64,000 bases of DNA, from assembly GCA_026225235.1 (NCBI GenBank), contig JAMFSK010000137.1:1-64000 (forward strand), written 5' to 3'. The notes under the pieces are model-generated. The model was not told the DNA's origin. It did no database searches and saw nothing but the letters and a program-made list of their open reading frames with translations. The DNA is from Burkholderiales bacterium (GTDB lineage: Bacteria > Pseudomonadota > Gammaproteobacteria > Burkholderiales > Burkholderiaceae). The position numbers were made by a program, and so were the translations under genes. Below, one piece after another: positions 54,231-63,267 of the stretch. Each line of letters opens with the position of its first letter. Positions within the stretch are counted from its first letter, which is position 1.

Positions 54231-56429
54231 CTATAAACGCGAGGCGATAGCCTCAGTTGCCGGGGTGTCGACTCCGCCACTGACATATTGCTCGACCACC
54301 GTCGCCAGCAGTTGGACCTGGTGGGTTGCATCCGCTTCCACGAGCGACAGCGTGCATTCGGGAGCCGCGGGAAGCGGTGACGACGGGCGCTGCATGCACA
54401 CCGTACTCAGCAACTGCGCGCGCGCAGCGTCGACCCATGCGGCGGTCAATGAGCCGGCTGCATCGCCCTGCTCATTCGCCTCTGCACCGCGCGCCACCCC
54501 GAGCCTCGCACGGGTCGCCGTGCCGGCAACGCGTCGGCACAAGGCCAACGCTGTCAGCGCAAGCCAATGGCCACCCGAATGGCGAATGGCTTCGAGCCGC
54601 ATGCGCTGCAACGATTCCTCGGCTCGATTACTCGCAAGACCCGCGATGCGACGTAGCCGCTCGAGATCGCGCGCGGCACCTCCGGTGTAACGCAGTGCAC
54701 GAGCCAGGTAGTCGAGGTTCGCCGCGAGCGCCTCACCCAATTGCTCATGGAAATTGTCCGGGCCGCGGCTCGGCCAAAGCAAGAAGGTGGCCGCGAAAGC
54801 GATCACGCAACCCAGCACGTTATTGCCCAGGCGTGCGAGCGCATAACCCAGCTCGTGCGCACTCGGTGTCGCAAAACCCGCAACCAGCACGAAGGTAGGC
54901 GTCAGGAAAAAGACGAAGAGGCTGTAGCTGGCCGAGCGAAACGCCATCGTCGCGACAACCAGCGGAAACACGACGACCGACACGCCGATCGGCGAGTGAA
55001 TGGCCAGCCCAATTGCCGCCGCTACCACGCCGCCCGCGACCGAGCCGGCCGCACGCTCAAGACTGCGTGGCCAACTGGTGGCGATGGATGGCTGCATGAT
55101 CAACAAGATCGCCATCGTGGCCCAATAGCCGAACGGCACATGCAAGGCCCGCACCGCGAGAAAGCCGAAGGTCGTGGCAACGCCCGTGCGCGCCGCGTGG
55201 CGCAGCCCGATCGAATGCCAGTCGAGATTGGCACGTGCGACCGCCCGGGCGCGGCCCCACGCCTCGCGCAAGGCACGGCCCAGCTCTTCGGGCGAGGCCG
55301 TATCGGTGTCGAGGTCAAGCTCGAGATCCACCGGCCGCATGCTGGCGCTCGCGGCAAGCGGCTCGCCCAGCTCAGCTTCGAGGCGACGCGTGAGACGCGC
55401 AAAGCGCCCGTGCAAACGCGAGAGCTGCGCAATGGGCGCTGCCTCGATTTCCCTGCCGCTCGCGTCGAGCAGTTCAGCCAATGCGAACAAAATTCGCACC
55501 ACGCGGCGCGGCTCGGGCAGCTCGCGCCGACGGCGCTCGCACGCATCGGCCACCGCAATCAGGAAGGCAAACACCTGTTCCGCATCGGCCAAACCAATCA
55601 GCAGGCTCGCGCGCATCTCACCCGACTTGGAGGGGGGCACTTTCGCGAGCGCCGCCCGCGTCAATTCGATCGCCTCACGAATCTGGCTTCGATGGTGCGC
55701 GCCATGGCGCGACCAGTCGCCGAAATCCACACCCTCGCGCCGGACCAGCCTTGCGCAGTCGCGGCACGCGTCGGCAAGACGCACATAGACACGCTGGGCC
55801 GCAGCCCGGCTTGGGGCAAACGGATGGATGCGCCACACGGCCAGGCTCAATGCGGTCGCCCAGACGCAACCGGCCAGGTAGACGCCCATCAGGCTCACCC
55901 CATCGGCCAGCCCGTGTAACGGATGGTCGACCATCACCACACAGGCCGTAGCAGACAGAATGGCGATCTGCGCCACCGCCGGCCCCCAGATCCGTCCGAG
56001 TGCGCCGCCCGCCGCGAAGATGAGCACCGCGATCGCGGCCGCCGTCACGCCGAGCCCCGATGCATAGGCAGCCAGGCCACCGCATACCGTTGACAGCAGT
56101 GCAAAGCCGGCCATCGAGGCGAATCGCATGCGGTTTGAACCCGCCGCGTCGGCAAGGCAGGTCCAGAATGCGCCAATCGCGGCCCAAGCAAAATCCGGCT
56201 GATGCAGCACGTCGCCGAGCACCAGCATGCTCGTCGCCGCGCACGCCGCACGCAACCCTTCTGACAAACTCGCGTCGGTCAGCGAGAACGACACCATCCA
56301 GACCGGCCGGTGGCGGGTAAGGTAGTCAGCGATCAGCAGATAGGCATGCCGCAGGCGGCTGCCTGCGAGCGGCGGGCGTCGGGACAAGCGGGGCAAACGG
56401 AACCTCGGATTTTCTCTGCAGTGGCACAA
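54231..56429 (-). CDS. FUSC-family inner-membrane transporter
   Basis: 732-residue protein with two blocks of about five to six membrane helices, each followed by a long soluble region: GLRAACAATSMLVLGDVL to LSLAVWRIHPFAP, and ATTFGFLAVRALHVPFGYWATMAILLIMQPSIATSW to CVIAFAATFLLWPS. This is the FUSC/YccS/AaeB layout, a family linked to export of aromatic acids such as fusaric acid. The start used is a TTG at 56429 with coding-like sequence after it; an ATG at 56297, closer to the first helix, is the main alternative. No membrane-fusion partner gene is next to it. Confidence 0.82.
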   Translation of the reverse strand: MCHCRENPRFRLPRLSRRPPLAGSRLRHAYLLIADYLTRHRPVWMVSFSLTDASLSEGLRAACAATSMLVLGDVLHQPDFAWAAIGAFWTCLADAAGSNRMRFASMAGFALLSTVCGGLAAYASGLGVTAAAIAVLIFAAGGALGRIWGPAVAQIAILSATACVVMVDHPLHGLADGVSLMGVYLAGCVWATALSLAVWRIHPFAPSRAAAQRVYVRLADACRDCARLVRREGVDFGDWSRHGAHHRSQIREAIELTRAALAKVPPSKSGEMRASLLIGLADAEQVFAFLIAVADACERRRRELPEPRRVVRILFALAELLDASGREIEAAPIAQLSRLHGRFARLTRRLEAELGEPLAASASMRPVDLELDLDTDTASPEELGRALREAWGRARAVARANLDWHSIGLRHAARTGVATTFGFLAVRALHVPFGYWATMAILLIMQPSIATSWPRSLERAAGSVAGGVVAAAIGLAIHSPIGVSVVVFPLVVATMAFRSASYSLFVFFLTPTFVLVAGFATPSAHELGYALARLGNNVLGCVIAFAATFLLWPSRGPDNFHEQLGEALAANLDYLARALRYTGGAARDLERLRRIAGLASNRAEESLQRMRLEAIRHSGGHWLALTALALCRRVAGTATRARLGVARGAEANEQGDAAGSLTAAWVDAARAQLLSTVCMQRPSSPLPAAPECTLSLVEADATHQVQLLATVVEQYVSGGVDTPATEAIASRL

Positions 56430-56519
56430 CCCGGTCGGTCACGTCGACAGGGCACGAGGCAGTCCATGAAGCGGTCTGTAAAGCGAGTGGCCCATCAGGC
56501 GATCAAGAAACAAGCCTGC

Positions 56520-57110
56520 TCAGCCGCGCGAAGCGATCGCGCGAAAGGTCAGGTTAAGCCGCTCGCCAGCGACTTTCGGAGCCTTCGGCACCCGATGCCG
56601 CCAGTCAAGCTGCGTGCGTCCGCGCATCACCAGCAGGCTGCCATGCGTAAGCTCCAGCGTGTGCAGCGCTCCCGTCTTGACATGCCGGAACTGGAAGGCG
56701 CGCGTCGCGCCGAGGCTGACCGATGCGATCACCGGCTCACGGCCGAGTTCGGCTTCCTTGTCGGCATGCCAGCCCATGCTGTCGGCGCCGTTCCGGTAGC
56801 GATTGACCAGCACACTGTTGAACGCCGTCGCGCTGCTTGCCTCGACGGCGTCCTTGAGTTCAAGCACCGCGGGTGTCCACGGATCAGGCACGTTGCGCAC
56901 GCCGGAGTAGGTATAGACGGCCTCCGGCTCGCCCTCCCACGCAGTCAGTCGCGGGAATGGCACCCGGCCGGCCGGCGTGAGCATCGAATCCTGCTTCCAG
57001 CTCACCTCATCGATCACCCGTGCAAACAGCGCGTCGGCCGCGGCCCGGGCAAGCCAGCCTGGATACCAGTCGATCTCAGGCTTGGCAATATCGTCGAACA
57101 AGTCAAACAT
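56520..57110 (-). CDS. alkB: AlkB-type alpha-ketoglutarate-dependent dealkylase
   Basis: 196-residue AlkB-family dioxygenase, close to the human ALKBH2/3 length, that removes methyl groups from 1-methyladenine or 3-methylcytosine in DNA. Active site: NRYRNGADSMGWHADKE with Fe ligands His115 and Asp117, then His172 in DWRHRVPK; 2-oxoglutarate is bound by Arg184 and Arg190 in RLNLTFR. Cytosolic. It stands alone, with no ada gene beside it. Confidence 0.92.
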   Translation of the reverse strand: MFDLFDDIAKPEIDWYPGWLARAAADALFARVIDEVSWKQDSMLTPAGRVPFPRLTAWEGEPEAVYTYSGVRNVPDPWTPAVLELKDAVEASSATAFNSVLVNRYRNGADSMGWHADKEAELGREPVIASVSLGATRAFQFRHVKTGALHTLELTHGSLLVMRGRTQLDWRHRVPKAPKVAGERLNLTFRAIASRG

Positions 57111-57233
57111 GGGATCGGCTGGGGAACGGCGTTCGCCCGGCTGCTATGGGTCTGGCCAGTATAGGCGAATCCTTGCCGGCGCGATCCTCACGCCGGTGCA
57201 ACGGCCGCGCGTACAGCGGGTCCCTGAAAAAAC

Positions 57234-57260
57234 AAAAGCCCGGCAAGATGCCGGGCTTTT
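57234..57260 (-). terminator. rho-independent terminator of the cold-shock gene
   Basis: AAAAGCCCGGC / GCCGGGCTTTT, 11 bp perfect stem with loop AAGAT. On the minus strand it runs into TTTTGTTTTTT. It lies 29 bases after the cspA stop. Confidence 0.88.
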
Positions 57261-57288
57261 GCGCAATCTGGTCAAACAAACCGATGGA

Positions 57289-57492
57289 TTAGACCGGCTT
57301 GATGTTCGCCGCTTGCTTACCCTTGGGGCCCATCTTCGTTTCGAAGCTGACCTTCTGGTTTTCCTGCAGCGACTTGAAGCCGTCCACACGGATTTCAGAG
57401 AAGTGCGCGAACAGGTCTTCACCGCCAGCGTCAGGCGTAATGAAGCCAAAACCCTTCGCGTCGTTGAACCACTTAACAGTACCGGTTTCCAT
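57289..57492 (-). CDS. cspA: cold-shock protein
   Basis: 67-residue CspA-family RNA chaperone. RNP1 is KGFGFI (13-18) and RNP2 is LFAHF (27-31), in [20 protein letters not shown]. It melts mRNA structure, mainly after cold shock or in growth. A long leader of about 120 bases runs from the promoter at 57621-57649, as is usual for cold-regulated csp genes. The terminator follows the stop. The frame upstream of 57492 is open but is leader. Confidence 0.95.
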   Translation of the reverse strand: METGTVKWFNDAKGFGFITPDAGGEDLFAHFSEIRVDGFKSLQENQKVSFETKMGPKGKQAANIKPV

Positions 57493-57813
57493 CTTTTGTT
57501 TCCATAGCAAGGTGACAGGTGCAATCTGCGTCACGGACGTGACTCTTTGATGAAAACCCGCCACGCCGCCAGACAGCGCGCCAATGGCTCGTTTCCGCTC
57601 AAAGTGATCTACCTTTTGCGTTTATAACAAACCACATTGAGGCGGTCAAATCAGGATATTCCCGTGGGAGTCGACCGAGGCCCGCATTTTGCGCTCTACC
57701 TATAATGGCCCGCAGCGATGCGCTGCGGCGGCAAAAGGCCACGGCGCCACCGCGCGGCGGCACACGGCCTTAGGCCGGGCATTGCTCAACCCTTAGTCCA
57801 CGGGACCCCTATC
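57493..57813. other. cspA leader and divergent promoters
   Basis: Holds the cspA promoter and leader and the start region of the histidine kinase. No separate gene. An open frame on the + strand from 57718 precedes the kinase start but is Arg-rich and unconserved. Confidence 0.5.
57621..57649 (-). promoter_or_regulatory. sigma-70 promoter of cspA
   Basis: TTGACC (57649-57644) and TATAAA (57626-57621), read on the minus strand, with a 17-base spacer. Transcription would start near 57614 and leave a leader of about 120 bases before the ATG at 57492. Confidence 0.75.
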
Positions 57814-59040
57814 GTGTCCGCCGTCTTGCCTGGTCCGTTTCGCCGCCTCGCGGCCGCCCTTCGCGAAAACCGGAGCGCCTTGTTAGAACAATGGGTCAAG
57901 GACGTATTCGCCGATACGGACATTCCGCGCGCCGACGAATTGACCCACGCACAACTCGTCGACCATCTGCCGCGAATCTTCGAGGAATTGTGCGCGGCAA
58001 TCGAGTTGCAGGATCTCGATGCCCTGCAGCCTGCCATCCAGCACGACGCAAAGGGCCATGGCCAATGGCGCTGGCAACAGGGCTACAAGCTCGATGAACT
58101 CGTCCGCGAACTCGAGCTATTCCGTCAGGCCATGATCCACGCGATCGCCGCTTTCGCGACCGCCAATCCCGACTTGGGACGCCTGTCCGAAGCCAAGGCG
58201 CGTCATCTTGTCGATGAGGCACTCAGTCAGGTGACGCTCACTTCGATCCGCGAGGTCGTGCATGAGCGCGACAGCCGGATCGACCAATACACGGGCATGA
58301 TCGAGCGGAGCAATCAGCAACTGTTGCTCAAGCAACAGTTGCTCGACACGCTCTACGAATCCCGCCTGCAGGTCGCACGGCGTGTCGCCCACGACCTGCG
58401 CAATTTCCTGCACGGGTTCACCACGCATCTTGAACTGATCGAGCGCGCGCCGGCCAGACTTGCCATCGCGCTCAAGCTTGCACGCCGACAGGTTGGCGAC
58501 ATGAAGACGCTCGTTGACGAGATGGTCGACTATGCAATCGTGCTGAGCGACGGTGTGCCGGTCAACCCGGAAGTCTTCGAAATCCGCGAGCTCTTCGACG
58601 AACTCGTCGCGGCCTTCGACTCGCCGATCAAGGAGAAGGGGCTGGGGTTTTCAACACGCTTTGAAGCGGGGCTCGGGACCGCCTGCACCGATCGGCTCAA
58701 GATCAAGCAAATCGCATTGAATCTGCTGTCTAACGCCACCAAATACACACGCGAGGGATCGATCGACTTCGCCGTGTTTGCATTGTCACCCAGGGTATTG
58801 GCGATCTCCGTCTCGGACACCGGCATCGGCATTCCACCCGGCGATCGCGAGCGCGTGTTCGCCGAATTCGAACGCGCGGCGGACGACGACATCCCCGGCA
58901 GCGGCATCGGCCTTGCGATCGTCAAGGAACTCGTCAAGGCGCTTGGAGGCACCCTGCACTATGGCGCGAACCCCGGTCGGGGCTCGCGCTTCGAAGTCCG
59001 CTTGCCACGCGAACTACCGCCGACGGCAGACGCGCCCTAA
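57814..59040 (+). CDS. soluble sensor histidine kinase
   Basis: 408-residue cytosolic histidine kinase without membrane helices. Residues about 10-125 form an all-helical RsbRD-like N-terminal domain (RENRSALLEQWVKDVFADTDIPRADELTHAQLVDHLPRIFEEL). A coiled region (IERSNQQLLLKQQLLDTLYESRLQ) leads into the H-box RRVAHDLRNF with His193. The ATPase part has NLLSNATKYT, DTGIGIP and GSGIGLAIV. Start set at the GTG at 57814. No response regulator is adjacent, so it is an orphan. Its stop overlaps the stop of the opposite-strand hydrolase gene. Confidence 0.85.
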   Translation: MSAVLPGPFRRLAAALRENRSALLEQWVKDVFADTDIPRADELTHAQLVDHLPRIFEELCAAIELQDLDALQPAIQHDAKGHGQWRWQQGYKLDELVRELELFRQAMIHAIAAFATANPDLGRLSEAKARHLVDEALSQVTLTSIREVVHERDSRIDQYTGMIERSNQQLLLKQQLLDTLYESRLQVARRVAHDLRNFLHGFTTHLELIERAPARLAIALKLARRQVGDMKTLVDEMVDYAIVLSDGVPVNPEVFEIRELFDELVAAFDSPIKEKGLGFSTRFEAGLGTACTDRLKIKQIALNLLSNATKYTREGSIDFAVFALSPRVLAISVSDTGIGIPPGDRERVFAEFERAADDDIPGSGIGLAIVKELVKALGGTLHYGANPGRGSRFEVRLPRELPPTADAP

Positions 59041-59738
59041 ACTGCGTCGTTCTCGAGGAACATCAGCGTATGGCCGTGAGCAAGCGCCGCAGCGTGACGC
59101 TGAAAGGCGCCGCGGTGCGGACAGTTGAAGCCATGTTCCGCGTCCGGATAGACGTGAAACTCGGCATTTGCGTGACCCTCGAAGCGTTGCTCGATTGCTT
59201 CGACTGCCGAGGCGGGGATGTGTGAATCGGCTTCGCCGAAATGGAACTGCATCGGTACCTTGATCTGATCGGCCAGATCGAGTTCGGTATTGATACCGCC
59301 GCCGTAGTACGCGACGGCCTTGTCCACCAGCCCGGCAGCTGCCACCTTATAGGCGAGCCTGCCGCCGAGGCAGTAGCCGATCGCCGCGATCGGGTCGGCC
59401 GGCTTGATCAGACCGCGCAGCGCCTGCACCGTCGCGCCGATGTCGCTGACTGCGAGCGAGAGATCGGTCTTCTGCATCAGCTCGACCGCATGCTTCATGT
59501 CGTCGCCTTCGTACTTGAGGCTCACACGTGGCTCGGCGCGCCAGAAAAGATCCGGTGCGAGCACCACATAGCCGTCGGCCGCGTATTGGTCGGCGACTTC
59601 GCGAATGTGGTCGTTGATACCGAAGATTTCCTGGATCAGCACGATGCCGGGTCCGGTCTTGTGGTGCGGGACGGCGAGATAAGCGCCAAATGTGCCGTCG
59701 TTGACCTGGATGTCAATCCACTTCGAATAGGTAGTCAC
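59037..59738 (-). CDS. dienelactone hydrolase family protein
   Basis: 233-residue alpha/beta-hydrolase of the dienelactone hydrolase type, with a Cys nucleophile in AIGYCLGGRLAY, an Asp in HFGEADSHIP and a His in DAEHGFNC. The start is a GTG at 59738, preceded by GAGGG, opening TTYSKWIDIQVNDGTFGAYLAVP. Classical members open dienelactones from chlorocatechol breakdown; many copies have other ester substrates. No ring-cleavage genes are adjacent, so the substrate is open. Confidence 0.88.
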   Translation of the reverse strand: MTTYSKWIDIQVNDGTFGAYLAVPHHKTGPGIVLIQEIFGINDHIREVADQYAADGYVVLAPDLFWRAEPRVSLKYEGDDMKHAVELMQKTDLSLAVSDIGATVQALRGLIKPADPIAAIGYCLGGRLAYKVAAAGLVDKAVAYYGGGINTELDLADQIKVPMQFHFGEADSHIPASAVEAIEQRFEGHANAEFHVYPDAEHGFNCPHRGAFQRHAAALAHGHTLMFLENDAV

Positions 59739-60165
59739 GGGGGAGCCCTCTAGAGGTAGACGGAAAGGGAAGCGTAAGAACGCAGGGGCGGATTTGCGGC
59801 GATGATGCCACCATCGGCGGGCTTCGAACAAGATCGGCGGGCGCCTTTAAGGCGCGATTTGAGCGCGGCCTTGTTACAGACGATGAAAAAATCGCACGAT
59901 CCGAGGGGCACGCGAGGGGCGCTTCGTGCACGAAGCATCGCCTTCTATCGCGGCCTCTTGCCCGATCGTGCGAGACGTGTCGGCAAGTCCGGTAAAACAT
60001 GGGTCGCACGTTTTAGGCCGCGCGCGATGAATAAAGACGGATACGAGACTAGAATAAGGACGTGTCATCTGCTTGAACGCTTGAATCTGCCCACGATCCG
60101 GCCGGGAAGGTCACTGCCCAGGGCCGGGAAATCGAACTGCCAACAGTTGTCCACAAGGAGTCGAT
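59739..60165. other. intergenic, no gene seen
   Basis: About 430 bases between divergent hydrolase and BON genes. Open frames here are short and unconserved. ACTAGAATAAGG near 60048 may be part of the promoter of the BON gene. Confidence 0.35.
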
Positions 60166-60519
60166 ATGAATATGACCAGACTGGTAAAGGGTGCGAGCGG
60201 CGTGCTCGTGATGCTGGCCTCGCTCAGCGCGTTTGCGCAGGCAAGCGATTCGGGCGCCATGGCGCCTGCCGCAGCCACTTCGGCACCTTCGAGCAAGGCG
60301 GCCAACCGCCAGCTCGCCAAGGTGGTGAAACGCGCCCTGACGAAGAACAAGGACATCGATGCAAGCAATATCTACGTGCGCGCACGCGATGGTGTAGTCC
60401 GGCTAACGGGCTTCGTTCCTGAAAACGGCCAGATCCAGACGGCAACGGACGTGGCGACTGCCGTCAGCGGTGTCACCTCGGTCGACAACAAGCTGAGCGT
60501 GCGTCAACCGGGGCACTAA
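60166..60519 (+). CDS. exported BON-domain protein
   Basis: 117-residue exported protein. Signal peptide MNMTRLVKGASGVLVMLASLSAFAQA, then an Ala/Ser/Pro-rich link and one BON domain (NRQLAKVVKRALTKNKDIDASNIYVRARDGVVRLTGFVPENGQIQTATDVATAVSGVTSVDNKLSV). BON domains bind phospholipid or envelope surfaces and are common in OsmY-like stress proteins. The start has AAGGAG six bases upstream. It acts in the periplasm or at the envelope; stress control is likely but not shown. Confidence 0.88.
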   Translation: MNMTRLVKGASGVLVMLASLSAFAQASDSGAMAPAAATSAPSSKAANRQLAKVVKRALTKNKDIDASNIYVRARDGVVRLTGFVPENGQIQTATDVATAVSGVTSVDNKLSVRQPGH

Positions 60520-60561
60520 GCGAAGCGCGGGCGAATTCGCGCGCGCCCCGCTGCGGGCGAC

Positions 60562-60598
60562 GGTCTGCTGAACTGCCTTCAAGGTCAGTCAGCAGCCG
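60562..60598. terminator. hairpin between convergent genes
   Basis: CTGCTG-A-ACTG-CC pairs with GG-T-CAGT-CAGCAG around a TTCAA loop, with single-base bulges and flanking GG/CC. It lies between the convergent BON and DUF3455 genes. No T-run. Confidence 0.4.
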
Positions 60599-60613
60599 GC
60601 CCCCGTGGCGGTC

Positions 60614-61231
60614 TCAATGCATAGGCTCGTAGAAATAATAGTCCGCTGTATACGGTACACGCGCCGTGCGACCCGCCGTCGTGTCACTGCATGGCATCGA
60701 CGGTGCAATACCGGCGACAGTGTGCAGACGTTGCACCATCTTCACTCGGGCGAATTTTCCGCCTGCCACCTCTGTGCTGCCATTCGTGCCGCTCTTGATC
60801 ATCGGACCGTTTGACGCAGCCGACTTGGTCGTCAACAGCAACCATGGAATCGCCGAAGCAGCCGGGCTGTCGACGTGCGCCTTGACGGTACCGACGATCT
60901 TGCTGCCGTCGTTCGCCTCCCAGCTGGGTCCCGCGTAGTGCTTGCCGATCCGATGACCGGTGCTGTCAAAAAGTGTCGCCTCGGGCGCGGTGAAATTCCA
61001 CACATAGTGCTGGGGATCGTCTTTCGAAGGCCCGCACGTGTAAATCTGCACGCCGACTCCGAGCGCCTTGGCAACGAGTTGCTGGCGACCCGGCACCTGA
61101 AGGGGAGCCGGCACATCGGAGGGGAATGACTGCGCGAACGCTGTCGACGCGGTTGCTGCCCAGAGCAGGCATGCCGCAAAAGGCACCCGGAAATTCAGAG
61201 TCTGGCCCGCAAGGCGCTTCGGAATAGGCAA
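60614..61231 (-). CDS. exported DUF3455 protein
   Basis: 205-residue exported protein of the DUF3455 family. A signal peptide (FRVPFAACLLWAATASTAFA, cleavage near AFA|QS) is followed by the domain VPGRQQLVAKALGVGVQIYTCGPSKDDPQHYVWNFTAPEATLFDSTGHRIGKHYAGPSWEANDGSKIVG. Two Cys are present in the mature part (YTCGP and MPCSD), likely one disulfide. Members are periplasmic and of unknown function. It lies between convergent BON gene and upstream terminator of the porin gene. Confidence 0.85.
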   Translation of the reverse strand: MPIPKRLAGQTLNFRVPFAACLLWAATASTAFAQSFPSDVPAPLQVPGRQQLVAKALGVGVQIYTCGPSKDDPQHYVWNFTAPEATLFDSTGHRIGKHYAGPSWEANDGSKIVGTVKAHVDSPAASAIPWLLLTTKSAASNGPMIKSGTNGSTEVAGGKFARVKMVQRLHTVAGIAPSMPCSDTTAGRTARVPYTADYYFYEPMH

Positions 61232-61437
61232 TTGAGTGCTCCGTCAAAGTGGGGAATCAGAAAGAATGGAAAGGCATCGCATCGATTCTACGGCGAAGCA
61301 AGGCAACTGCGAGCCGAGCCCCTTTTTCCTGAAGCGCATTGCCCACCGAACACAAGCGCCCGGCTCTTCACCCCGCATCGGCCTGCCCCTCATACCCTCT
61401 CTGTGCAGGCCGTCCCATTCCCTTCCATTCCAACCAC

Positions 61438-61482
61438 GCAAAAAAAAACCGTTGCAACGCCGCTGGGGTGGCGTTGCAACGG
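61438..61482 (-). terminator. rho-independent terminator of the porin gene
   Basis: CCGTTGCAACGCC (61449-61461) / GGCGTTGCAACGG (61470-61482), a 13 bp perfect stem with an 8-base loop. On the minus strand the stem is followed by T-run of nine or more bases. It lies about 85 bases after the porin stop. Confidence 0.9.
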
Positions 61483-61567
61483 CTTCGACCTGTCGCCGGA
61501 GCGACAAATACGATGACGTCTTTAACTACATGTCGTACTACACAGGGTACAGCGGAGAAGGTATTGC

Positions 61568-62722
61568 TTAGAACGCGGTCATGATCCCCGCGAACACGCC
61601 GGTCTGGCTATGACCGTAGTTCGGGTTGTTGATGGCCGAGGTCGTCACAGACGACGTACCCGTGACCGGATCGTAACCATTCGAACCGTATGCGTCGTTG
61701 CCCAGGTCGATGTTCGACGTCGAGCTGTTGTGGATATAGCCCACTTCGGTGTACAGGAACGTGCGCTTGGACAAGTTGTACGTACCGGCCAGGGTATACA
61801 TCGTCGCATTGCCGTTGCCGTTGTTGGCGTTGGCGTGGAACACGGCACCCGTGATGAGCGCGGCGGCAGTTGCCTGCCATGCAGCGCCAAACCATTCGTG
61901 GTCGACCGAGGTCGGAGCCGTCACGCCACCCGGCAGTGCACCCGCACCCGCGCCGCCGTTGATCGAAGCGTCGGTGGCTTGCGGTGCGTTCAGGTGTTCA
62001 TAACCTGCGTAAAACTTGACCGGACCCAGCGTATACGTACCGCCGCCCATCAACATGCGCGAATGAGCGTACACGTCGTCGAACGTGCCGTTCGAGCCAC
62101 GCAGTTCGTCATAGATCACGCGCAGTTCCATGCCGCCCAGATCGTAGACGGCTTCGATACCGTCGCCGCGACCTTGACCGCCCGGCGCTGCTGCGCTGTT
62201 CCAGTTCGTGTTGTTCGTCAGGTCATATTGACCCTTGATGACCAAGCCCGCGAAGGTCGGCGTCGTGTATTCGAAGCCGTTCGTCGAGGTCGGCCAGTTG
62301 CGGCCGTGGACCAGCGTCGAGATTGCGTAACGCTGCATGACCTGCGGGTCGAGACCCCAGCTGTCTTGCGACAGTTCGCCAGCGCCGAGGTTACCCAACT
62401 TGAACGTACCGTATGCGGCGTTCGTGACACCCACCGTGGCATGGCGACCGAACAGCGAGCCGGCCGATTGACCGTTCTGCGTGTTCAGCTGACCTTCCAA
62501 CTGGAAGATCACGGCCGAACCGCCGCCGATGTCTTCCGAACCTTGCAGACCGAACCAGGAGCAACCCCAATCGCCGCTTTCAGCACTGATCTTGTGGCCT
62601 TGCGGGAGGCCCGTTTCATACTGGATGCCGTTATCAATACGGCCATACAGCGTCACGCTACTTTGCGCTTGAGCGGCGGCCGCGATCGCCAGCAGCGACA
62701 TGGACACAACAACCTTTTTCAT
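61568..62722 (-). CDS. Burkholderia-type trimeric porin
   Basis: 384-residue outer-membrane porin. The start at 62722 has GGAG six bases upstream and gives the signal peptide MKKVVVSMSLLAIAAAAQA|QSS. The mature barrel opens SVTLYGRIDNGIQYET, carries FGRHATVGVTNAAYGTFKLGNLG and ends in Phe (GIMTAF), the sorting signal for barrel proteins. It passes small solutes across the outer membrane. Promoter and long AT-rich leader upstream and strong terminator downstream suggest a highly expressed single gene. Confidence 0.93.
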   Translation of the reverse strand: MKKVVVSMSLLAIAAAAQAQSSVTLYGRIDNGIQYETGLPQGHKISAESGDWGCSWFGLQGSEDIGGGSAVIFQLEGQLNTQNGQSAGSLFGRHATVGVTNAAYGTFKLGNLGAGELSQDSWGLDPQVMQRYAISTLVHGRNWPTSTNGFEYTTPTFAGLVIKGQYDLTNNTNWNSAAAPGGQGRGDGIEAVYDLGGMELRVIYDELRGSNGTFDDVYAHSRMLMGGGTYTLGPVKFYAGYEHLNAPQATDASINGGAGAGALPGGVTAPTSVDHEWFGAAWQATAAALITGAVFHANANNGNGNATMYTLAGTYNLSKRTFLYTEVGYIHNSSTSNIDLGNDAYGSNGYDPVTGTSSVTTSAINNPNYGHSQTGVFAGIMTAF

Positions 62723-63267
62723 TACGTCTCCTCGGTGAATTAAAACGCGGGTAGCGCCCCGAACGTTGGCTACTTCGAGCCTTCGCGAATCCGTCGATGC
62801 GAGATGACTCACTCACATTTCGGCGCAATTATAGGTTTATGGTTTTTGTCCCGACCGACCCAAATTGGCCTAGGGAAAACGAGATGGGGTACCCCGCTTG
62901 CGGAGACGGCAAGGTTGATGTAACGCACCTTTATGGTCACATCGATCTGACCATTTTTTGCCACGACACTTAAAAAACAATGACTTACAGCACGCTTAAA
63001 ATAAGCGCCGCGATTATAAGCAGGTGATCCTAGTTTACATTTGGCCTAAACGCATAATTGCCACGACAGTCATAAACTAGTTATCTTTTTTTGTGGAGGT
63101 AAATCGCGTTGTATGAATGCGACGAGGGCAATCCCCGGTCGAATGCGGGTTAATCAGGAGATTTCATGGTTAACCCGGGTCGAAGAGGGAGAAATACCCG
63201 GTGCGATGAAGCGTGCAAAGCGACTCTGGCTTCGCACTCATTGCCCAGTTGAACACTGAGCGGAAGG
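62723..63267. other. AT-rich porin promoter region
   Basis: About 545 bases without a gene. A TATAAT -10 box for the porin lies at 62833-62828. An 11 bp direct repeat TTGCCACGACA occurs at 62958-62968 and 63058-63068. Composition is clearly more AT-rich (62930-63120) than the coding DNA around, typical of a strongly regulated porin promoter. Confidence 0.5.
62828..62833 (-). promoter_or_regulatory. -10 box of the porin promoter
   Basis: Exact TATAAT on the minus strand, about 105 bases before the porin start. No good -35 is seen at 16-18 bases upstream, which suggests activator dependence. Confidence 0.45.
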
